Positions 60,530 to 64,000 of a stretch of 64,000 nucleotides of DNA are shown here, one piece after another (the first letter of the stretch is position 1; every line of letters begins with the position of its first letter). The notes under the pieces were generated by a model that saw nothing but the letters and a program-made list of their open reading frames with translations, was not told the origin of the DNA and ran no database searches. Position numbers and translations under genes: made by a program. The stretch lies in assembly GCA_028823235.1 (NCBI GenBank), contig JAPKBW010000002.1, positions 124,001 to 188,000 of the forward strand. Direction: 5' to 3'. This DNA comes from Longimicrobiales bacterium (GTDB lineage Bacteria; Gemmatimonadota; Gemmatimonadetes; Longimicrobiales; Gaopeijiaceae).

Positions 60530-61762
60530 ATGACTTTCTGGACCTCTGGCCGGCTCTGGCCGAAGCGGATGACCCGCTGCGTCGGTCTGTCCATATGCAT
60601 CGCAGCCACCGCGGTTGGCTCAGCCTGTGGCCAGGCTCAGTCGGTCGATCTTCAGGCACAGGTCGAGGGTGTCCAGTCACAGGTCGGTGAGCAGGGCTAC
60701 GGAGATCTCACGCTGGACCAACTGATGCAGGACCTCGGCGTCCCGGGCATGAGCATTGCCGTGATTCAGGATTTTGAGATTCTCTGGGCAAAGGGCTACG
60801 GGGTCGCCGATGTAGAAACGGGTCGCGCTGTCGATGTCGAAACGATGTTCCAGGCCGCCTCGATCAGTAAGCCGGTGGCAGCCATGGCCACGATGCGGGC
60901 GGTACAGGATGGCATGTTCACGCTCGACGGCGACATCAACGATGTCCTCGAGTCCTGGACGCTCGACGGAGGCGGTTTCACGGATCATCGACCCGTGACA
61001 GCTCGGTCACTCACGAGCCACACGTCGGGGCTCGGTGATGGCTTCGGCTTCCCAGGCTACGATCCGGGCACACAGGTCCCGACCTCGGTGCAGATCCTTG
61101 AGGGGCACGATCTGTCCAACGTCGGTTCGCTCTTCATGGAGCGTGAGCCCCTGACCTTTTACGAGTATTCCGGCGGCGGGGTCACGGTCATGGAACTGGC
61201 ACTCTCCGATGCGCGTGGTCGGCCGTTCGAAGAAATCATGACCTCAGACGTACTCACCCCGATCGGAATGACGAACAGCTCGTACGAGCAGCCGATCGAT
61301 CCGGCTCGCGATGTGAACGCGGCGAGAGCGCATGACGAAACCGGATCGTCCATGGGGCCGAAGTGGCATGTCTATCCGGAGCGAGCAGCAGCCGGACTCT
61401 GGACGACCCCGAGCGACCTGGCCCGCTTTGCGATCGAAGTACAGAACACGTATCGGGGCACGTCGACCAGGGTGCTCGATCAGGCGCACGTTTCGGAGAT
61501 GTTGTCTCCGGTCGGCGTGGGGCCATTCGCGGTCGGGTTCATCGTCTCGAAGCGTGGTGAGGGGTGGTACTTCGAGCACGGCGGGAGCAACTGGGGATTC
61601 CGGGCGAACCTTATTGCCCACAAGGTGAAAGGCTACGGTGTCGCTGTGATGACCAACGGTGACCAGGGGTCGGCTCTGGCAGCGGAGATTCTCCGCCGGG
61701 TTGAACTCGCTTACGAGTGGGACTCGGTCGCAGATGGAGTGAGGAGAGGGTACGGGGGGTGA
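60530..61762 (+). CDS. Secreted serine hydrolase (beta-lactamase/PBP4* family)
   Basis: A 410-residue class C beta-lactamase-like protein. The catalytic S-x-x-K is in Q-A-A-S-I-S-K-P-V-A, the Tyr element is at Y-E-Y-S-G-G-G (in place of Y-x-N), and the third motif is E-H-G-G-S-N-W-G near residue 350. The second in-frame Met, at 60569, would give a cleaner lipoprotein signal (A-T-A-V-G-S-A-C). Members are esterases, D-aminopeptidases or peptidases, seldom lactamases. The stop overlaps the GrpB-family start. Confidence 0.9.
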   Translation: MTFWTSGRLWPKRMTRCVGLSICIAATAVGSACGQAQSVDLQAQVEGVQSQVGEQGYGDLTLDQLMQDLGVPGMSIAVIQDFEILWAKGYGVADVETGRAVDVETMFQAASISKPVAAMATMRAVQDGMFTLDGDINDVLESWTLDGGGFTDHRPVTARSLTSHTSGLGDGFGFPGYDPGTQVPTSVQILEGHDLSNVGSLFMEREPLTFYEYSGGGVTVMELALSDARGRPFEEIMTSDVLTPIGMTNSSYEQPIDPARDVNAARAHDETGSSMGPKWHVYPERAAAGLWTTPSDLARFAIEVQNTYRGTSTRVLDQAHVSEMLSPVGVGPFAVGFIVSKRGEGWYFEHGGSNWGFRANLIAHKVKGYGVAVMTNGDQGSALAAEILRRVELAYEWDSVADGVRRGYGG

Positions 61763-62283
61763 GCCGGCGGGTTGCTCGGCCCTTCGAGGTCGTTGGGCAT
61801 GACCCGGCGTGCGCCGAAACCTTCTCCACCGAGAAGGCACGTCTAGCCCCGGTTTTCGCGGACACCACGGTGAAGATCGAGCACGTGGGGAGCACATCCG
61901 TGCCGGGCCTCGCTGCGAAGCCCATCATCGATATCTGCGTTGGACTCCCGCGGCTGGCAGACGCGGAAGCCCGCGTCGACGCGATGGCCTTGCTCGGCTA
62001 CCAGTATGTGCCCGAGTTCGAGGCAGACATACCCCATCGTCGCTACTTCCGTCGCCCGCATGCTCGGCCACGCAGTCATCATGTCCACTGCTGCGTGTTT
62101 GGCGACTCGACATGGGCGCGACATCTACTTTTCCGTGATTATCTGCGAGGGCATCCCGACGTAGCGAACGAGTATGCGGCACTCAAGCAGGCTCTCGCTG
62201 ACCGGCACCGAAACGAACGGCTCGCGTATACCGAAGCGAAGGACCCGTTCATCACACGAATTCTCGAGCAGGTATCACATTGA
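61759..62283 (+). CDS. GrpB/UPF0157 nucleotidyltransferase-like protein
   Basis: 174 residues from GTG 61759, coupled to the hydrolase stop. Motifs are I-E-H-V-G-S-T-S-V-P-G-L-A-A-K-P-I-I-D-I, the nucleotidyltransferase-fold core with an Asp metal ligand, H-V-H-C-C-V-F-G and F-R-D-Y-L-R. The family is widespread and of uncertain activity, with some members involved in coenzyme A or nucleotide transfer. The stop overlaps the outer-membrane barrel gene (TTGA). Confidence 0.9.
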   Translation: MSRRVARPFEVVGHDPACAETFSTEKARLAPVFADTTVKIEHVGSTSVPGLAAKPIIDICVGLPRLADAEARVDAMALLGYQYVPEFEADIPHRRYFRRPHARPRSHHVHCCVFGDSTWARHLLFRDYLRGHPDVANEYAALKQALADRHRNERLAYTEAKDPFITRILEQVSH

Positions 62284-62921
62284 AGATTGTGTACCCTTCT
62301 CTCTCTCTGGTCGCGACCATGCTGCTGGTCTGCCTGGGTTATGCGCCGGACGCCCGAGCTCAGAACGCGCCGTCGACGATTGGAGCGATCGCCGGTTACA
62401 ACATGAGCAGCGGGGTGTGGCAGCCCGAATCCGAGACTGAAGCAGTTGGAGGATTTATCGTGGGTGCGTTCGTTCATGCCAAGACGCCCGTGTCGTGGTT
62501 TTCCGTGATGGCGGAGGCACTCATCGTTCAGCGCGGCAACAATCTGGCCCCGGAGACGCCTGGGGATCCCATCAAGGGCGCGGTGCGCTCCGAATACGCC
62601 ACGCTGACCGTGGCGCCACGCCTCACACTACATGTCGGTCCTGTGCAGCTTCATGTCGGGGGTGGCCCGTCGGTTGACCTTCTTCTGCGGAGCCGACTCG
62701 ACACGGGTCTCGGTCCGGTTCTCTTTCGTGATCACGGAACCGTGTTTGGTGTGACCGGTGGGGTCGGACTCGGTATGACGGTCGGGCAGCGGTACCAGGT
62801 CGAAGTCGAAGCACGGCTCTACGAGGGCTTGAGTGACGCATACTCCGGCAATTTCGTATCCGTGCGAAACCGCTCTGCCGAGTTCGTAGCGAGAGTTGGC
62901 ATTCCCCGACCGCGGGACTGA
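62280..62921 (+). CDS. Outer-membrane beta-barrel protein
   Basis: 213 residues from TTG 62280, overlapping the preceding stop. Sec signal ending D-A-R-A-Q. The mature chain alternates hydrophobic and polar residues in eight or so strands (W-F-S-V-M-A-E-A-L-I-V, Y-A-T-L-T-V-A-P-R-L-T-L, V-Q-L-H-V-G-G-G-P-S-V, Y-Q-V-E-V-E-A-R-L-Y) and ends A-E-F-V-A-R-V-G-I, as small OmpW/opacity-type barrels do, though the last residues R-P-R-D are not a classic aromatic terminus. It is probably a surface porin-like or structural protein. Confidence 0.78.
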   Translation: MKIVYPSLSLVATMLLVCLGYAPDARAQNAPSTIGAIAGYNMSSGVWQPESETEAVGGFIVGAFVHAKTPVSWFSVMAEALIVQRGNNLAPETPGDPIKGAVRSEYATLTVAPRLTLHVGPVQLHVGGGPSVDLLLRSRLDTGLGPVLFRDHGTVFGVTGGVGLGMTVGQRYQVEVEARLYEGLSDAYSGNFVSVRNRSAEFVARVGIPRPRD

Positions 62922-62989
62922 GGAAGGCGATGGGAGGCTTGCCGCACCCGGGCCGCGCGGGCATGGTGGACGCCGCGGTATCATGACAC

Positions 62990-63008
62990 GGAAGCCAGCG
63001 CGGCTTCC
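62990..63008 (+). terminator. Terminator-like hairpin after the barrel gene
   Basis: GGAAGCC (62990-62996) pairs with GGCTTCC (63002-63008) around AGCGC, followed by TTAA. The stem is short and the T-run minimal, so it is only a candidate. It lies 68 bases after the barrel stop and 41 bases before the next start. Confidence 0.5.
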
Positions 63009-63049
63009 TTAACCCGGCGCCACAGGCTCCGAAGCGTGAGGATCAGACG

Positions 63050-64000
63050 ATGAGCCCGACAAGAAGAGACTTTATTCGTACTACCGGCGTGGTCGGAGCC
63101 GGCCTCGCGCTTGGTGGAAGTGCGGGCTGTGCGAGCGAGTCCGATCCAGGCGCAGCGGCTTCGACGGCGCCCACGCCAAAGCGCATTCTTATGCTGGGCG
63201 GTACCGGTTTTATCGGTCCGAACATGGTTCGCTACGCGGCTGAGCGAGGCCACGAGGTCACGATCTTCACCCGCGGCCGCTCAGAGATGGTGCTGCCGGA
63301 CGGCGTCGAGCATCTCATCGGGGACCGAAACGACGATCACGTCGCGCTCGAAGGACGGAGCTGGGACGTCGTGCTGGACAACAACGCTCAGGACTACCGG
63401 TGGGTGCAGAAGAGCACGGCCCTGCTGGCCGATGCCGCTGAGCACTACATCTTCGTGTCTTCCATTTCGGCCTACGATCTGAATGGGCTCGGCGACCCCG
63501 AGACCCTCATGATGGAACCGGTGGTGGACGAGGACTTCAAGCGGATCGATCCTCCGGAGGGCTGGTCGGACGGTGACGACGCTCCGTACGGCCTCATGAA
63601 GACTCTGAGCGAGAACACCGTCCACGCCGCGTTCCCCGGCCGGACTACAGTGGTACGCCCCGGGCTTATCGTGGGCCCTGGCGACCCTACCGATCGGTTT
63701 ACCTATTGGCCGGTCCGGATCGATGAGGGCGGCGAGGTGCTCGCCCCTGGAAATCCAGACCACGCGAACCAGATCATCGACCAGAGAGATCTGACCGAAT
63801 GGATCGTCCGCCTCGCTGAGAACGGCACGATGGGCGACTTCAATGCGACGGGTCCAGGAGAGCGGCTGTCGATGGGATCGATGCTCGAGCAGATCAGTGC
63901 GGCGGTCGACACCCCCCATGAGTTCACCTGGGTGTCGGAGTCGTTCCTCGAGGCTCAGGGCGTAACTTCCTGGAATGATCTGCCATCATGGATCCCCGGT
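63050..64000 (+). CDS. TAT-exported NAD-dependent epimerase/dehydratase-like protein (cut by window edge)
   Basis: The frame is open from ATG 63050 to the last base (317 codons). The twin-arginine signal T-R-R-D-F-I-R-T-T-G-V-V-G-A-G ends near S-A-G-C, so lipidation after export is possible. The Rossmann start I-L-M-L-G-G-T-G-F-I-G-P-N is followed by V-S-S-I-S-A-Y, Y-G-L-M-K (the Y-x-x-x-K pair) and R-P-G-L-I-V-G-P-G-D-P-T-D-R-F, typical of extended SDRs acting on sugar nucleotides or sugars. An exported NAD-dependent enzyme is unusual. The missing C-terminus lies beyond the window. Confidence 0.88.
   Translation, partial: MSPTRRDFIRTTGVVGAGLALGGSAGCASESDPGAAASTAPTPKRILMLGGTGFIGPNMVRYAAERGHEVTIFTRGRSEMVLPDGVEHLIGDRNDDHVALEGRSWDVVLDNNAQDYRWVQKSTALLADAAEHYIFVSSISAYDLNGLGDPETLMMEPVVDEDFKRIDPPEGWSDGDDAPYGLMKTLSENTVHAAFPGRTTVVRPGLIVGPGDPTDRFTYWPVRIDEGGEVLAPGNPDHANQIIDQRDLTEWIVRLAENGTMGDFNATGPGERLSMGSMLEQISAAVDTPHEFTWVSESFLEAQGVTSWNDLPSWIPG

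Noticed and set aside
1-64000. tRNA, rRNA, prophage, insertion sequence, CRISPR, toxin-antitoxin or secretion-system locus
   Set aside because: None was found on reading both strands. There is no transposase, integrase or Cas-like protein, no terminal inverted repeats and no cloverleaf-like segment.

Overview
The window is 64 kb of GC-rich, gene-dense chromosome from a free-living, aerobic, organoheterotrophic bacterium with a Gram-negative envelope. It encodes many Sec-, TAT- and lipoprotein-type secreted enzymes, three very large BNR/Asp-box (sortilin/VPS10-like) propeller proteins, an outer-membrane barrel, CarboxypepD_reg/TonB-plug-like proteins and remains of an ADOP-type (MacB/FtsX-fold) permease. 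This style recalls marine or soil Gemmatimonadota, with Acidobacteriota as an alternative. That placement is an inference from gene content, because the window holds no rRNA or other taxonomic marker. I saw no tRNA, CRISPR array, phage, insertion sequence or recognisable transcription factor.

Layout. (1) 1-8747 is a tightly overlapping operon for oxidative sugar/glycoside use: two Gfo/Idh/MocA oxidoreductases, a DUF1080 (3-keto-disaccharide hydrolase family) lipoprotein, two sugar phosphate isomerase/epimerase-type TIM barrels, a GMC flavoprotein with its gluconate 2-dehydrogenase subunit 3-like partner, and an MFS transporter. A 1035-residue BNR protein follows and ends at a strong bidirectional terminator. 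(2) 12.1-27.7 kb carries a multicopper oxidase with a coiled-coil partner, a fused membrane/spermidine synthase-like protein, an LVIVD-repeat protein, a second BNR protein, a methyltransferase, a glycosylasparaginase, a secreted amidase and a type-5 uracil-DNA glycosylase. (3) 27.7-37.9 kb encodes tryptophan and anthranilate catabolism: tryptophan 2,3-dioxygenase, kynureninase, an anthranilate/benzoate-type CoA ligase, the two-domain 2-aminobenzoyl-CoA monooxygenase/reductase, RidA, SDR, enoyl-CoA hydratase and acyl-CoA dehydrogenase. Together they should take tryptophan to alanine, ammonia and acyl-CoA units. (4) 37.9-50.5 kb holds a MOSC/cupin/Xaa-Pro peptidase operon, the third BNR protein, an FG-GAP repeat protein, a polysaccharide deacetylase, a PhzF protein, a phosphoesterase and a cyclase-family hydrolase. 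(5) 50.6-64 kb holds two genes that carry an in-frame UGA at a redox-active cysteine position, plus a D-aminoacylase-like lipoprotein, a second glycosylasparaginase, SurE, a GNAT, a serine hydrolase, GrpB, an outer-membrane barrel and the start of a TAT-exported epimerase.

The observation I consider most important is the pair of probable selenoproteins. One is a peroxiredoxin-like protein with a U-P-Y-C active site (50601-51245). The other is a small ArsC/Spx-like thioredoxin-fold protein with U-T-S-C (59307-59657). In both, the coding frame continues with full family similarity past a UGA that replaces the first Cys of a CxxC motif. In both, a compact hairpin with a G-starting apical loop lies 20-23 nt downstream, as expected of a bacterial SECIS. 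A conventional gene caller would truncate the first and miss the second.

A second theme is gene debris. Several intergenic stretches hold recognisable ends of genes whose middles are missing (ADOP permease, a TonB/CarboxypepD N-terminus, a sensor-like N-terminus, a small membrane protein). Two apparently intact genes, the uracil-DNA glycosylase and a thioredoxin-like protein, lack any AUG/GUG/UUG at the expected start.
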